From Luteibacter yeojuensis (GTDB lineage: Bacteria; Pseudomonadota; Gammaproteobacteria; Xanthomonadales; Rhodanobacteraceae): DNA of 64,000 nucleotides. Location of the stretch: assembly GCF_011742875.1 (NCBI RefSeq), contig NZ_JAAQTL010000001.1, positions 1,736,001-1,800,000 of the forward strand, written 5' to 3'. This document shows, piece after piece, positions 50,306 through 59,362 of the stretch (position 1 is the stretch's first letter; each line of letters starts with the position of its first letter). The translations under genes were made by a program, and so were the position numbers. Below the pieces are notes generated by a model. That model made no database searches. It was not told the DNA's origin and saw only the letters and a program-made list of their open reading frames with translations.

Positions 50306-51529
50306 ATGAATCCCCTGCCCTTGCGCTCGTCCCTGCTGGCCCTCGGCCTCGCCGCGGCGCTTGCCGCCTGCCATAAGCAGGAAGCTCCCCAGCAGCCGCC
50401 TCCGCCGGAAGTGGGCGTCATCACCGCCCAGCCGCAGGACGCGCCGCTGGTCCAGGACCAGGTCGGCCGCCTCTCCGCCTACCGTACGGCCGACGTGCGT
50501 GCGCGCGTGCCCGGCATCCTGCTGCACCGTCTGTATGAGGAAGGCACGGACGTGAAGGCCGGCCAGAAGCTGTTCCAGATCGACCCCCAGCCGCTCAAGG
50601 CCGAACTGGACGCCCAGCTCGCCAACCTTGCCTCCACCCGTGCCTCGGCGGTCAATGCCAAGGCGCAGGCGGATCGGGCGCGCGGCCTCATCGGCAAGAA
50701 CTACGTATCCCGCCAGGACCTCGACACGGCCGAAGCGAACGAGCGGACCGCGAACGCCGCGGTCAAGCAGGCCCAGGCGAACGCCGAGGCGGCGCGAATC
50801 AACCTCGGCTTTACCGATGTGGTCTCGCCGATCGACGGTCGCGCCGGGCAGCAGCAGGTGACCGAAGGCGCGCTGGTGGGCCAGGGCGAGACCACCCTGC
50901 TCACCCGCGTCGACCAGATCGACAAGCTGTACGTGAACTTCAGCGTCTCGGTGTCCGACCTCGACGCGATGCGCCGCGCCGCGGCCGCCGGCGCCGCCAC
51001 GCTGTCGCCGACGGACAAGGCCACCGTGCGCATCCAGCTCCCGGACGGCTCCGACTTCGGCGAGGAAGGAACGCTCGATTTCTCCTCGGCGACGGTGAAT
51101 CCGCAGACGGGCACGGTGAACCTGCGCGCGCTGCTGAACAATCCAGGCGAGCGCCTGCTTCCGGGCCAGTTCGTGACGGTGAAGGCCACCCTCGGCGACC
51201 TGCACAACGTCTACCTGGTGCCGCAGGCCGCCGTGCTGCGCGACGCCAACGACGCCTATGTGATGGTCGTCGGCGAAGGCCATGCCAAGAACCCACAGAC
51301 CGGTGCCGAAACGGCCGTACCTTCGGCGGCCGTGCGCCGCCCGATCAAGGCCGATCGCATCAGCGGCTCCAACTGGGTGGTCACCGACGGCCTCAAGCCG
51401 GGTGACCGGATCATCGTCCAGGGCCTGCCCAAGGCGAGGGAGAACGCGCCGGTGAAGGCGTCCCCCGCGCAGGCCGCACCCGCGGCAGCGGCCGGCCCCG
51501 GTGCCGCCGCTCCCGCCGGCAAGCAGTAA
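50306..51529 (+). CDS. RND efflux periplasmic adaptor, AcrA/MexA type
   Basis: A 407-aa lipoprotein with the lipobox at ALAAC (residue 22). The barrel-sandwich region has VRARVPGILLHRLYEEGTDV and TDVVSPIDGRAGQQ around a helical hairpin; the beta barrel and membrane-proximal domain follow. The C-terminus is Ala/Pro-rich. It links the inner-membrane pump encoded 12 bases downstream to an outer-membrane channel. Confidence 0.92.
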   Translation: MNPLPLRSSLLALGLAAALAACHKQEAPQQPPPPEVGVITAQPQDAPLVQDQVGRLSAYRTADVRARVPGILLHRLYEEGTDVKAGQKLFQIDPQPLKAELDAQLANLASTRASAVNAKAQADRARGLIGKNYVSRQDLDTAEANERTANAAVKQAQANAEAARINLGFTDVVSPIDGRAGQQQVTEGALVGQGETTLLTRVDQIDKLYVNFSVSVSDLDAMRRAAAAGAATLSPTDKATVRIQLPDGSDFGEEGTLDFSSATVNPQTGTVNLRALLNNPGERLLPGQFVTVKATLGDLHNVYLVPQAAVLRDANDAYVMVVGEGHAKNPQTGAETAVPSAAVRRPIKADRISGSNWVVTDGLKPGDRIIVQGLPKARENAPVKASPAQAAPAAAAGPGAAAPAGKQ

Positions 51530-51541
51530 AAGGAAACCGAC

Positions 51542-54500
51542 ATGCCGAGTTTCTTCATCGACCGCCCCATCTTCGCGTGGGTGGTGGCGATCCTGATCAG
51601 CCTGTGCGGCACGATCGCCCTGCTCAACATGGGTATCGAGTCGTATCCGAACATCGCCCCGCCGCAGGTCGTCGTCTCGGCGACCTACCCGGGCGCGAGT
51701 GCGGACACGACCGAAAAGACCGTGACGCAGGTCATCGAGCAGCAGCTGACCGGTATCGACCACCTGCTGTACTTCAGTTCCTCGTCGAGCTCCAGCGGTA
51801 CCGCGCAGGTCACGCTGACCTTCGAGTCCGGCACCGATCCCGACATCGCCCAGGTGCAGGTGCAGAACAAGGTGGCGCTGGCCACGCCGCGCCTGCCGTC
51901 GGAAGTGACCCAGCAGGGCGTCGTGGTGGCGAAGTCCAACCCCGACTTCCTGATGTTCATCGCGCTGACCTCGTCGAACCCGGCGATCGACGGCGACCGC
52001 CTGACCGACATCGTGTCGTCGCAGGTGCTCGACCAGATCGCCCGTATCCCCGGCGTGGGCAACACCCGCCAGCTGGGTGCCGAGTACGCCATGCGTGTCT
52101 GGCTCAATCCGGACAAGCTGCGCGGCTACGGCCTCTCCGCCACCGACCTGCGCAACGCGCTCAGCACGCAGAACGTGCAGTTCGCCGCGGGCTCCATCGG
52201 CACCGATCCGGCCGTGAAGGGCCAGGGCTTCAGCGCCACGGTGTCCGCGGAAGGCCGCTTCACCACGCCTGAGCAGTTCTCCGAGATCATCCTGCGCGCC
52301 AACAACGACGGCACCGTCGTCCGCCTGAAGGACGTGGCCCGGGTGGAGCTCGGCCCGCAGAATTACGGCTTCAATGCGCAGTGGAACGGCACGGCCACGG
52401 GTTCGTTCGGCGTGCAGTTGCTGCCCGGCGCGAACGCGCTGGACGTCGCGAACGCCGTGCGCGCGAAGATGAACGAGCTGGCCAGGAGCTTCCCGGACGG
52501 CGTGACCTGGTTCGCGCCGTACGACACGACGAAGTTCGTGACCATCTCGATCGAGGAAGTGGTGCACACGCTGATCGAGGCGATCATCCTCGTCTTCCTC
52601 GTGATGCTGCTGTTCCTGCAGAACTTCCGCGCCACGATCATCCCGACCCTGGTCATCCCGGTGGCCCTGCTCGGCACCTTCCTGGGCCTCTCGCCGCTCG
52701 GCTTCACGATCAACCAGCTGACCCTGTTCGGCATGGTGCTCGCCATCGGCATCGTCGTCGACGACGCCATCGTGGTGATCGAGAACGTCGAGCGCATCAT
52801 GTCCGAGGAAGGACTGTCGCCGAAGGAAGCCACGCGCAAGGCCATGGGCCAGATCACCGGCGCCGTCATCGCGATCACCGTGGTGCTGACGGCCGTGTTC
52901 GTGCCTTCGGCGCTGCAGCCCGGCGCCTCGGGCATCATTTACAAGCAGTTCGCGCTGACGATCGCGGTGTCGATGGGCTTCTCGGCCTTCCTCGCCCTGA
53001 CCTTCACCCCGGCCCTCTGCGCGACGATCCTCCGGCACGAGCACGCGCACAAGAAGAACGTCGTCTACCGCAAGTTCAACCAGCTGTTCGACTGGGTCAC
53101 GCATACCTACTCCGGCCACATCGGCGGCGCGATCCGCCATGCACCGCGCTGGATGGTCTTGTTCGTGCTGATCGCCGTACTCTGCGGCTTCCTGTTCGCC
53201 AGGCTGCCGACCAGCTTCGTGCCGGACGAGGACCAGGGTTATGCGCTGGCCATCGTGCAGCTGCCTCCGGGTTCCAGCCTTGCCCGCACCGAGAAGGTGA
53301 TGGCCGAACAGCGCGGGATTCTGCTGAAGGATCCGGCCGTGGACGGCATCTTCCAGATCTCCGGCTTCAGCTTCGTGGGCCAGGGCGAGAACGTGGGCAT
53401 GACCTTCATCCGCCTGAAGGACTGGGGCGACCGCGACCTGACCGCCACCCAGTTCATCCAGCAGGCGAACGGCAAGATGCAGGCCGTGCGCGATGCCACG
53501 ATCTTCGTCGTCAACCTGCCGACGATCCGCGGTCTCTCGCAGTTCGGCGGTATCGACATGTACCTGCAGGCCCGCGCCGGCCAGTCGCGCGATCAGCTCA
53601 CCGCGGCGCGCAACATGCTGCTGGGCGCCGCCGCGCAGAACAGCGCGCTGGTAGGCGTGCGCCCGAACACCCTGGAAGACGCGCCGCTGCTGCAACTGCA
53701 CGTGGACCGTACCCAGGCGCAGACGATGGGCCTCTCGGTCAGCGACATCTACACGGCCATCCAGCTCACGCTGGCGCCGGTATACGTCAACGACTTCTCC
53801 TACGAGGGCCGTGTGAAGCGCGTGATGCTGCAGGCCGACGCGCCCTACCGCATGGGCACGGACGCGTTCTCGCACATCTTCACGCCGAGCACGCTTGCCG
53901 CGGCTTCGTCGGCCACGTCGCCGGATACGAACGTGGCCAGCACCACGTCGTCGGTGGACAACGCGATGATCCCGCTGTCCACGGTGGTGGACTCGAAGTG
54001 GGCGATGGCGGCACCGACACTCAATCGCTACAACGGCTACTCGGCGGTGGAAATCGTCGGTAACCAGGCGCCGGGGTATTCCACCGGCCAGGCGATGCAG
54101 ATCGTCGAAGGTATCGTCAACGACAAGCTGCCGAAGGGCTTCGGTTACGACTGGACCGGCCAGTCGTACCAGGAAATCCTCTCCGGCAACTCGGCGACGA
54201 TGCTGCTGGCCCTGTCGGTGGTGATCGTATTCCTCTGCCTCGCCGCCCTGTACGAGAGCTGGTCGATCCCGGTCGCGGTGCTGCTGGTGGTGCCGCTGGG
54301 CATCCTGGGCACGGTGGTGTTCTCGATGCTGCGCGGCCTGCCGAACGACATCTACTTCAAGATCGGCATGATCACCGTCATCGGCCTCGCGGCGAAGAAC
54401 GCGATCCTGATCGTGGAATTCGCGGTCGAACAGCAGCAGGCAGGAAAAACGCTGCGCGAAGGCGTCGTCGAGGCCGCCCGTCTCCGACTGCGCCCCATCC

Positions 54501-54868
54501 TGATGACCTCGCTGGCCTTCATCCTCGGCGTGTTCCCGCTGGCGATCTCCACCGGCGCGGGTGCGAACTCCCGCCACGCGATCGGCACCGGCGTCATCGG
54601 CGGCATGCTCTTCGCCACGTTCCTGGGCCTGCTGCTGATCCCGGTGTTCTACGTGACGGTGCGCCGCATGCTGGGCGACAAGATGGACGAGGTGTCGCAG
54701 ACCATCCGCCACACGCACGGCCCGGACGGCGACGGCCACGGTCCGCACGGCGGCGGCGATGGCCCGCAAGGCGGTAACCCGTCGACCAACGTCGGCCCGC
54801 ACGCCCCGAACGTCGGCGACGTGAGCGCCTTCGATTCGGATCCTCGACGAGGCACCGACCGACCGTAA
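51542..54868 (+). CDS. RND multidrug efflux transporter, AcrB/MexB (HAE1) type
   Basis: A 1108-aa inner-membrane pump, about 55 residues longer than AcrB. FFIDRPIFAWVVAI is the usual first helix; proton-relay Asp pair lies in GIVVDDAIVVIENVER, and GLAAKNAILIVEFAVE marks TM10. The extra length includes a Ser/Thr/Ala-rich insert near residues 782-812 and a His/Gly/Pro-rich tail (HTHGPDGDGHGPHGGGDGP). No outer-membrane factor gene follows, so a channel encoded elsewhere must be used. Confidence 0.93.
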   Translation: MPSFFIDRPIFAWVVAILISLCGTIALLNMGIESYPNIAPPQVVVSATYPGASADTTEKTVTQVIEQQLTGIDHLLYFSSSSSSSGTAQVTLTFESGTDPDIAQVQVQNKVALATPRLPSEVTQQGVVVAKSNPDFLMFIALTSSNPAIDGDRLTDIVSSQVLDQIARIPGVGNTRQLGAEYAMRVWLNPDKLRGYGLSATDLRNALSTQNVQFAAGSIGTDPAVKGQGFSATVSAEGRFTTPEQFSEIILRANNDGTVVRLKDVARVELGPQNYGFNAQWNGTATGSFGVQLLPGANALDVANAVRAKMNELARSFPDGVTWFAPYDTTKFVTISIEEVVHTLIEAIILVFLVMLLFLQNFRATIIPTLVIPVALLGTFLGLSPLGFTINQLTLFGMVLAIGIVVDDAIVVIENVERIMSEEGLSPKEATRKAMGQITGAVIAITVVLTAVFVPSALQPGASGIIYKQFALTIAVSMGFSAFLALTFTPALCATILRHEHAHKKNVVYRKFNQLFDWVTHTYSGHIGGAIRHAPRWMVLFVLIAVLCGFLFARLPTSFVPDEDQGYALAIVQLPPGSSLARTEKVMAEQRGILLKDPAVDGIFQISGFSFVGQGENVGMTFIRLKDWGDRDLTATQFIQQANGKMQAVRDATIFVVNLPTIRGLSQFGGIDMYLQARAGQSRDQLTAARNMLLGAAAQNSALVGVRPNTLEDAPLLQLHVDRTQAQTMGLSVSDIYTAIQLTLAPVYVNDFSYEGRVKRVMLQADAPYRMGTDAFSHIFTPSTLAAASSATSPDTNVASTTSSVDNAMIPLSTVVDSKWAMAAPTLNRYNGYSAVEIVGNQAPGYSTGQAMQIVEGIVNDKLPKGFGYDWTGQSYQEILSGNSATMLLALSVVIVFLCLAALYESWSIPVAVLLVVPLGILGTVVFSMLRGLPNDIYFKIGMITVIGLAAKNAILIVEFAVEQQQAGKTLREGVVEAARLRLRPILMTSLAFILGVFPLAISTGAGANSRHAIGTGVIGGMLFATFLGLLLIPVFYVTVRRMLGDKMDEVSQTIRHTHGPDGDGHGPHGGGDGPQGGNPSTNVGPHAPNVGDVSAFDSDPRRGTDRP

Positions 54869-54875
54869 CGAGAGG

Positions 54876-54902
54876 AGCCCGGCGCAAGCCGGGCTTCTTT
54901 TT
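54876..54902 (+). terminator. Intrinsic terminator of the RND operon
   Basis: AGCCCGGC (54876-54883), loop GCAA, GCCGGGCT (54888-54895), then TCTTTTT. A perfect 8-bp stem with a U run, immediately after the pump gene. Confidence 0.93.
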
Positions 54903-55016
54903 GGGGCGGAACTGACAGCGCGCAGAGTGTCGATCCGGCCGACACGCGCCGTGCCGTCACTCAGGCTTTCCGAATGGCTAGACCACAGGAATGCCGTCAT
55001 GACAAGTATTGGGTTC

Positions 55017-55051
55017 TTGCAGTTCAACTACTTTTGTAGCTACATTTGTAG
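55017..55051 (+). promoter_or_regulatory. brnTA promoter with two adjacent palindromic operators
   Basis: TTGCAG (55017-55022), 18-base spacer, TACATT (55041-55046). Two abutting 12-bp palindromes, CTACTTTTGTAG (55028-55039) and CTACATTTGTAG (55040-55051), cover the spacer and -10. BrnA-type antitoxins repress their own operon through such inverted sites. Confidence 0.7.
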
Positions 55052-55060
55052 TGCCTCCGA

Positions 55061-55351
55061 ATGAAGGCGCTGACGTTCGAGTGGGACGCTGCGAAAGCCG
55101 TCGCCAACAAAGCGAAACACGGCGTCTCCTTTCGAGCTGCGACGAAAGTGTTCTTCGATCCCTGTTACGTCGAGCACCACGATGGTGGCGATCATGCAGA
55201 AGACAGGTACGTCGCCTTCGGACTTGTTCGAGGGCGAGTTCTGTTGGTCGTCTACACAATGCGCGACAAGGTCATCCGTTTGATTTCAGCCCGCGAGGCA
55301 CCCCGTCATGAAGCGACCCACTACTGGAAAAACCGTTCGCTATACCATTGA
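55061..55351 (+). CDS. brnT: BrnT family toxin
   Basis: A 96-aa protein. FEWDAAKAVANKAKHGVSF, ATKVFFDPCYVEHHDGGDH, EDRYVAFGLVRGRVLLVVYT and IRLISAREAPRHEATHY match the RelE-like BrnT ribonuclease family along its length, including the C-terminal Arg-rich catalytic segment. The toxin gene comes first and overlaps the antitoxin by 44 bases. Confidence 0.9.
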   Translation: MKALTFEWDAAKAVANKAKHGVSFRAATKVFFDPCYVEHHDGGDHAEDRYVAFGLVRGRVLLVVYTMRDKVIRLISAREAPRHEATHYWKNRSLYH

Positions 55352-55643
55352 TCTGGACGCTCCTCCGTCCTTCACTCCCGAGGAAATCGCGGAACTCGAT
55401 GCCCTGGAGGGCCGCCCCGTCGACTTCAGCGATATCCCCGAGCAGGTCGACGACGGCAAGTGGTATCGTCCGGGCAAGTTCGAAGAAGTGATCAACAAGC
55501 AGCAGGTCACCCTGCGTATCGATCGCGACGTGCTGGAATTCTTTCGCAGCAGCGGCCAGCGCTACCAGACCCGCATCAACAACGTGTTGCGCGACTACAT
55601 GCTGGCGCATCAGGCGACGCCCCCGCAGAAGCGTAGTCGCTGA
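55308..55643 (+). CDS. brnA: BrnA family antitoxin
   Basis: A 111-aa protein. The C-terminal ribbon-helix-helix (QQVTLRIDRDVLEFFRSSGQ, then YQTRINNVLRDYM) binds DNA, and the N-terminal half is acidic and should embrace BrnT. It overlaps the toxin gene and most likely represses the promoter at 55017-55051. Confidence 0.9.
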   Translation: MKRPTTGKTVRYTIDLDAPPSFTPEEIAELDALEGRPVDFSDIPEQVDDGKWYRPGKFEEVINKQQVTLRIDRDVLEFFRSSGQRYQTRINNVLRDYMLAHQATPPQKRSR

Positions 55644-55692
55644 TTCCCCCTTCGCATGGTGAAGGAACACATGCGAGGCGCTGTCCGATCCT

Positions 55693-55901
55693 CCGAAACA
55701 TCTGAAGCCGCGACTTAATCGCACTCGCTGCGGGTGATCGATGAAATCGCCGTCCGGCGTGGCCTACAACACATGTCAGCAATAGATTATTGCCAGGCCG
55801 CGCCACTTATTTGAGCATCCTTGCCCACCTCGCAAGGAACACCCTCATGCGCTCACGGAAGGCGACCGTCGCCGTCACCGCTCCACTCGCTGCCGCGGTT
55901 G
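55693..55901. repeat. 0.2-kb direct repeat, copy 1
   Basis: About 205 bases, from CCGAAACATCTGAAGCC to the first codons of the small protein at 55847, recur at 57657-57865 with about 11 mismatches by eye (near 95% identity). The spacing is 1964 bases and the two copies bracket the phospholipid gene pair. Confidence 0.92.
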
Positions 55902-56026
55902 CCGCGGTTGCCGCGGTTGCCGCGGTTGCCGCAGCCTACGGCCCGGCCTGTTGCATCAACCTGTTTCTTGGTTTCGACGGCTGTTCTGGCGGCTGTAGCT
56001 CCACGGCGAAGGAAATCTGCAGGTAG
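55847..56026 (+). CDS. Cys-rich small exported protein
   Basis: A 59-aa product, MRSRKATVAVTAPLAAAVAA, extended by four 9-base repeats (GCCGCGGTT, 55892-55927) and then ACCINLFLGFDGCSGGCSS with five Cys residues in the last third. The signal-like hydrophobic part suggests export; the Cys-rich end could be disulfide-bonded. CAAGGAACACCCTC precedes the ATG. The N-terminus is duplicated at 57811. Function unknown. Confidence 0.45.
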   Translation: MRSRKATVAVTAPLAAAVAAVAAVAAVAAAYGPACCINLFLGFDGCSGGCSSTAKEICR

Positions 56027-56038
56027 AAGGAATTCTTC

Positions 56039-56704
56039 ATGCACCGACGACCCATCAGAAGCCGCGACACGCGCGCTGTTCGGGGGATTGCACGTATCCT
56101 TGCCCTGCGCAGCATTACACCCAACCAGATCTCGGCGCTATCAGTGGTCTTCGCACTGATCGGAACAGTCTTATTCGGAGCGTCCCCTCATTCTCCAGCG
56201 GCTCTTGTTGGCGTCATCGTCGCCATCCAACTGCGCCTGCTATGCAACCTGCTGGACGGCATGATTGCTATCGAGGGTGACAAGGCGGAAAGCTCCGGAC
56301 GGTTCTTCAACGAGGTACCCGATCGTCTCGCGGACGTACTTCTTCTGGTGCCACTGGGATACGCGGTCGACCAGGATTATCTCGGATGGTTGATTGCCTG
56401 TCTGGCATTGAGCACGGCCTACCTACGCGCCTTTGGCGCCTCGCTCGGGTTCGGTGAGGACTTTCGAGGCCCCGGTGCCAAGCCTCATCGCATGGCTATG
56501 CTGACCGCCACCTGCGCCGCTGCCGCGCTTGAGTCGATCTGGCGGGCGCCCTTCTGGAGCTTCTGGCTGGGCGCGGTGGCTCTGATTTTGTTGACGAGCC
56601 TGACCCTGGTCCGACGATCGCAACACATCGTCCGCAGTCTTCGAGAGAAGCCCCGTCGGTCCTCATTCCAGGTGACCTCGGCCTTTATAAGAGAAAAGGA
56701 ATGA
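56039..56704 (+). CDS. CDP-alcohol phosphatidyltransferase family protein
   Basis: A 221-aa membrane protein with a good ribosome site (GAAGGAA). RSITPNQISALSVVFALIG starts the domain. The metal motif reads LLDGMIAIEGDKAESSGRFF-NEVPDRLAD: the first DG and the two late Asp residues are present, but the usual AR after DG is AI. This variant occurs in a known subgroup. It should join a CDP-lipid to an alcohol. It overlaps the cytidylyltransferase gene, which supplies CDP-diacylglycerol. Confidence 0.75.
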   Translation: MHRRPIRSRDTRAVRGIARILALRSITPNQISALSVVFALIGTVLFGASPHSPAALVGVIVAIQLRLLCNLLDGMIAIEGDKAESSGRFFNEVPDRLADVLLLVPLGYAVDQDYLGWLIACLALSTAYLRAFGASLGFGEDFRGPGAKPHRMAMLTATCAAAALESIWRAPFWSFWLGAVALILLTSLTLVRRSQHIVRSLREKPRRSSFQVTSAFIREKE

Positions 56705-57633
56705 ACCGGCTCTTGGTAGTGACGGCCCTGATCCTGAGTGTACTGCTGATAGCCAGCCTCATAGGTTGGCGCCTCGACCGAAGGACACCTGAAGGAGCTC
56801 GCTCGACGATGGTGGCGAACCTTAACCAGCGCATCCGGGCTTGGTGGGTGATGGCCTTGATACTGGGCATCTGCCTGTGGGCCGGAAAGAGCGTGACGCT
56901 GGCGTTCTTCGCGATCTTGTCGGCTTTGTCACTGAAGGAATTCATGGCGCTTTCGCCACCTTCACGTGCGGATCGCTGGCCACTGGCGCTGTCGTTCTGT
57001 GTCCTGATAACGCTGCAATACGGGTTGATTGGAATCGGATGGTATGGACTCTTTTCGATCTTGATCCCCCTTTACGGCTTCCTGCTCCTGCCTGCAATAT
57101 CCGCGCTTCGTGGCGAAACCGATCGATTTCTCGATCGATGTGCCAAGGTTCAGTTCGGACTCCTCCTAAGCGCTTACTGCATCAGCCATGTACCGGCGCT
57201 CTGGTTGATTCGGATTCCGGGCCATGACGACCAAACCATCCTGCTCATAATTTATCTCTTGCTGGTCGCCCAGATGAGCGATGTGTTCCAGTTCGTCTTT
57301 GGCAGGATCGTGGGTAAACACCCGCTCGCACCACGGGTCAGCCCGTCAAAGACGATCGAAGGCCTGGTCGGAGGCGGCCTTTCTGCTGTGGTCATCGGCG
57401 GATTGATGTGGTGGATAACACCCTTTTCGCCGATGGCTTCCCTCGCCATGTCCGTGCTGATCGTTCTTTGCGGATTCCTTGGCGGGCTAACCCTCTCGGC
57501 CATCAAACGGAGCCATGGAGTCAAGGACTGGGGTTCGTTGATCGGAGGCCATGGAGGCGTGCTCGATCGACTGGATTCCGTGTATTTCTCCGCGCCTGTC
57601 TTTTTCCATACGGTGAGATTCTTCTACGAATAA
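56701..57633 (+). CDS. Phosphatidate cytidylyltransferase, CdsA-like
   Basis: A 310-aa membrane protein with eight or so hydrophobic segments. The signature is nearly complete: SAIKRSHGVKDWGSLIGGHGGVLDRLDS (57508-57591 region) and SPSKTIEGLVGGG upstream. It makes CDP-diacylglycerol from phosphatidate and CTP. It is probably a second copy beside a housekeeping cdsA, devoted to the neighbouring phosphatidyltransferase. Confidence 0.85.
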   Translation: MNRLLVVTALILSVLLIASLIGWRLDRRTPEGARSTMVANLNQRIRAWWVMALILGICLWAGKSVTLAFFAILSALSLKEFMALSPPSRADRWPLALSFCVLITLQYGLIGIGWYGLFSILIPLYGFLLLPAISALRGETDRFLDRCAKVQFGLLLSAYCISHVPALWLIRIPGHDDQTILLIIYLLLVAQMSDVFQFVFGRIVGKHPLAPRVSPSKTIEGLVGGGLSAVVIGGLMWWITPFSPMASLAMSVLIVLCGFLGGLTLSAIKRSHGVKDWGSLIGGHGGVLDRLDSVYFSAPVFFHTVRFFYE

Positions 57634-57656
57634 CCAGACAACTCAGACTGTCGATT

Positions 57657-57865
57657 CCGAAACATCTGAAGCCCCGGCTTAACCGCACTCGCCGCAGGTG
57701 ATCGATGAAATCGCCGTCCGGCGCGGCCTACAACACATGTCAGCAACAGATTATTGCCAGGTCGCGCCACTTATTTGAGCATCCTTGCCCACCTCGCAAG
57801 GAACACCCTCATGCGCTCACGGAAGGCGGCCGTCGCCGTCATCGCTCCACTCGCCGCCGCTGTTG
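57657..57865. repeat. 0.2-kb direct repeat, copy 2
   Basis: Second copy of the repeat at 55693-55901. It includes a ribosome site and the start of a small ORF at 57811 (MRSRKAAVAVIAPLAAAVAS), which soon runs into foreign sequence and stops at 57966. The copy ends where the truncated DUF2235 gene begins, so it marks the recombination junction. Confidence 0.92.
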
Positions 57866-57869
57866 CCTC

Positions 57870-58688
57870 CGTGTGGTTGGCGTCGGCTACAGTCGTGGTG
57901 CCGTCCTGGTCCCCGGATTCGCCCGCCTTGTCGACGAGTTTGGCATCGCCCATCCCGAAGGTTTGAAATTCGGCCGCGACGCTCATGGCAACCTCACCGT
58001 GGAATCGTCGCAAATCCTCGTGCCTCCCGGCGAGGTGGCTCAGGCCGTCGGCCTGTTCGACCCGGTCGGCACCAACCTGCCGAAGAACTACGACGCACGC
58101 TTACCCAAATCCGTGCTGTCCGGCTTCTCGCAGATCGCCCGCGACGAACAGCGCGAGCTGTTTCTGCACCAGACCATCCTCGATCCGGACTGGTCCGACG
58201 ATGGCCGTTTCCTGAGTGCCACCCTTCCGGGCGGGCATTCGAACATCGGCGGGGGCAACGACGAGGCGGGGCTGGAAACGCTGGCCTTCAATGGCATGGC
58301 CGACTACCTCAACGCGCTGACCGACCGGCCGCTGTTCACGCATCGTGTGGTGCCGTCCGATCCCGCGCAATTCACCATCTTCCAGGCCACCGGCGCGACC
58401 GCCGCCTTCGGCCTGCGCATGGACAAGGACGGCCAGCGCAACCTGCGCGACGAGTTGGCGAACTGCAAGATCGTCGATATCTGTCGCGACGCCGATCCGG
58501 TGGATCAAGCACTGGCAAACCGGTTCAACTGGCAACGTGTTACGCCACAACTCACCGAATCACTGCCGCGACTGCCGGACCCCATTTCCATCACGCCACC
58601 GGCAGAAGCGCCGCCCTGGTCGTTGCCACCCGTTCCGATGGCCTCGGCCGCATCGACCGCATCGACCGCATCGACCGCATTGAACTAA
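57870..58688 (+). pseudogene. 5'-truncated DUF2235 (Tle1-like) hydrolase fragment
   Basis: The frame becomes protein-like at about 57870 with VVGVGYSRGAVLVPGFARLV; GYSRGA is the nucleophile elbow of DUF2235 alpha/beta hydrolases, which include antibacterial phospholipase effectors. PSDPAQFTIFQATGATAAFG and similar blocks continue to about 58550. The usual N-terminal half is missing: it begins right at the end of repeat copy 2. The frame ends at 58688 in a 9-base repeat, while the C-terminal domain continues in another frame. Confidence 0.6.
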
Positions 58689-59290
58689 GCAAGGACGCCG
58701 CCACGATCACGGCTGTCGAAACACCGTTCGATGGGCCGGAAAAGCGTATCGAGGTGCCAGTCGTCGCTTCACTGAACACGACGATGGCGCGCAGCTCTGA
58801 CCATTGGTCGACTGCTATACATGACTTCGAACAAGAGCAGGCCCCGTCGCGCGGCAGGGCGCAGGAAGCCACCCCGAGCCTGACGGAAGCGCCGGCCTAT
58901 ATCCGAGGCCTCACCATGGCGCTGGACTCCAGACTTGGCCTCGAGGACCCGCGCCATCCGGAAAATCCCAACCACCGGCTCTATAAGGAACTGGAGCGCT
59001 GCGTCCCCCAGGCGTCGGAAGACCGTCTGATGCAATTCACCGTCGCCTGCCACGCGAGCCGGATCACCGCCGACAATCTTTCGGAAGTGCGTCTGGACGA
59101 GGAGAAATCGACCATCGAATTCATAGGGACAGGCGTACTGACCAGGCCGGCGAAGATCGACCTCGACAGTGAGCCACCCTACCCCGAGCAAGCCATCGCC
59201 CAGATCCAACAATACGACCAGCGGCAGGCGCAGATGCAGGAAGAGGTACGCATGCAGCAGGCGCAGATGAGCATGGGGCGTTCGCTTTAG
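58595..59290 (+). pseudogene. XVIPCD-like effector C-terminus in a shifted frame
   Basis: Frame-shifted relative to the hydrolase fragment. ALVVATRSDGLGRIDRI and ELSKDAATITAVET, then LEDPRHPENPNHRLYKELER and a Gln/Met-rich tail (QIQQYDQRQAQMQEE) match the pattern of XVIPCD, the C-terminal signal of Xanthomonas-type T4SS effectors. The likeness is by eye. A GACCGCATC triple repeat at about 58651-58680 lies near the frame change. With the hydrolase it looks like a broken effector gene. Confidence 0.5.
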
Positions 59291-59362
59291 GTGAAAACGA
59301 TGCCGGCACGCCTTCCAAACATGAAGGTAAGCCTTTGTTTTAACAGATATTCGCCCTCAACA

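Noticed and set aside
50225..55027. A 1600-codon minus-strand ORF opposite the RND genes
   Set aside because: It mirrors the codon pattern of the efflux genes, is His/Arg/Gln-rich without domains, and arises from high-GC third positions.
57785..58594. Upstream part of the long frame that ends at 59290
   Set aside because: Before about 58595 this frame is an Arg/Pro-rich shadow of the hydrolase fragment; only its C-terminal part is protein-like.
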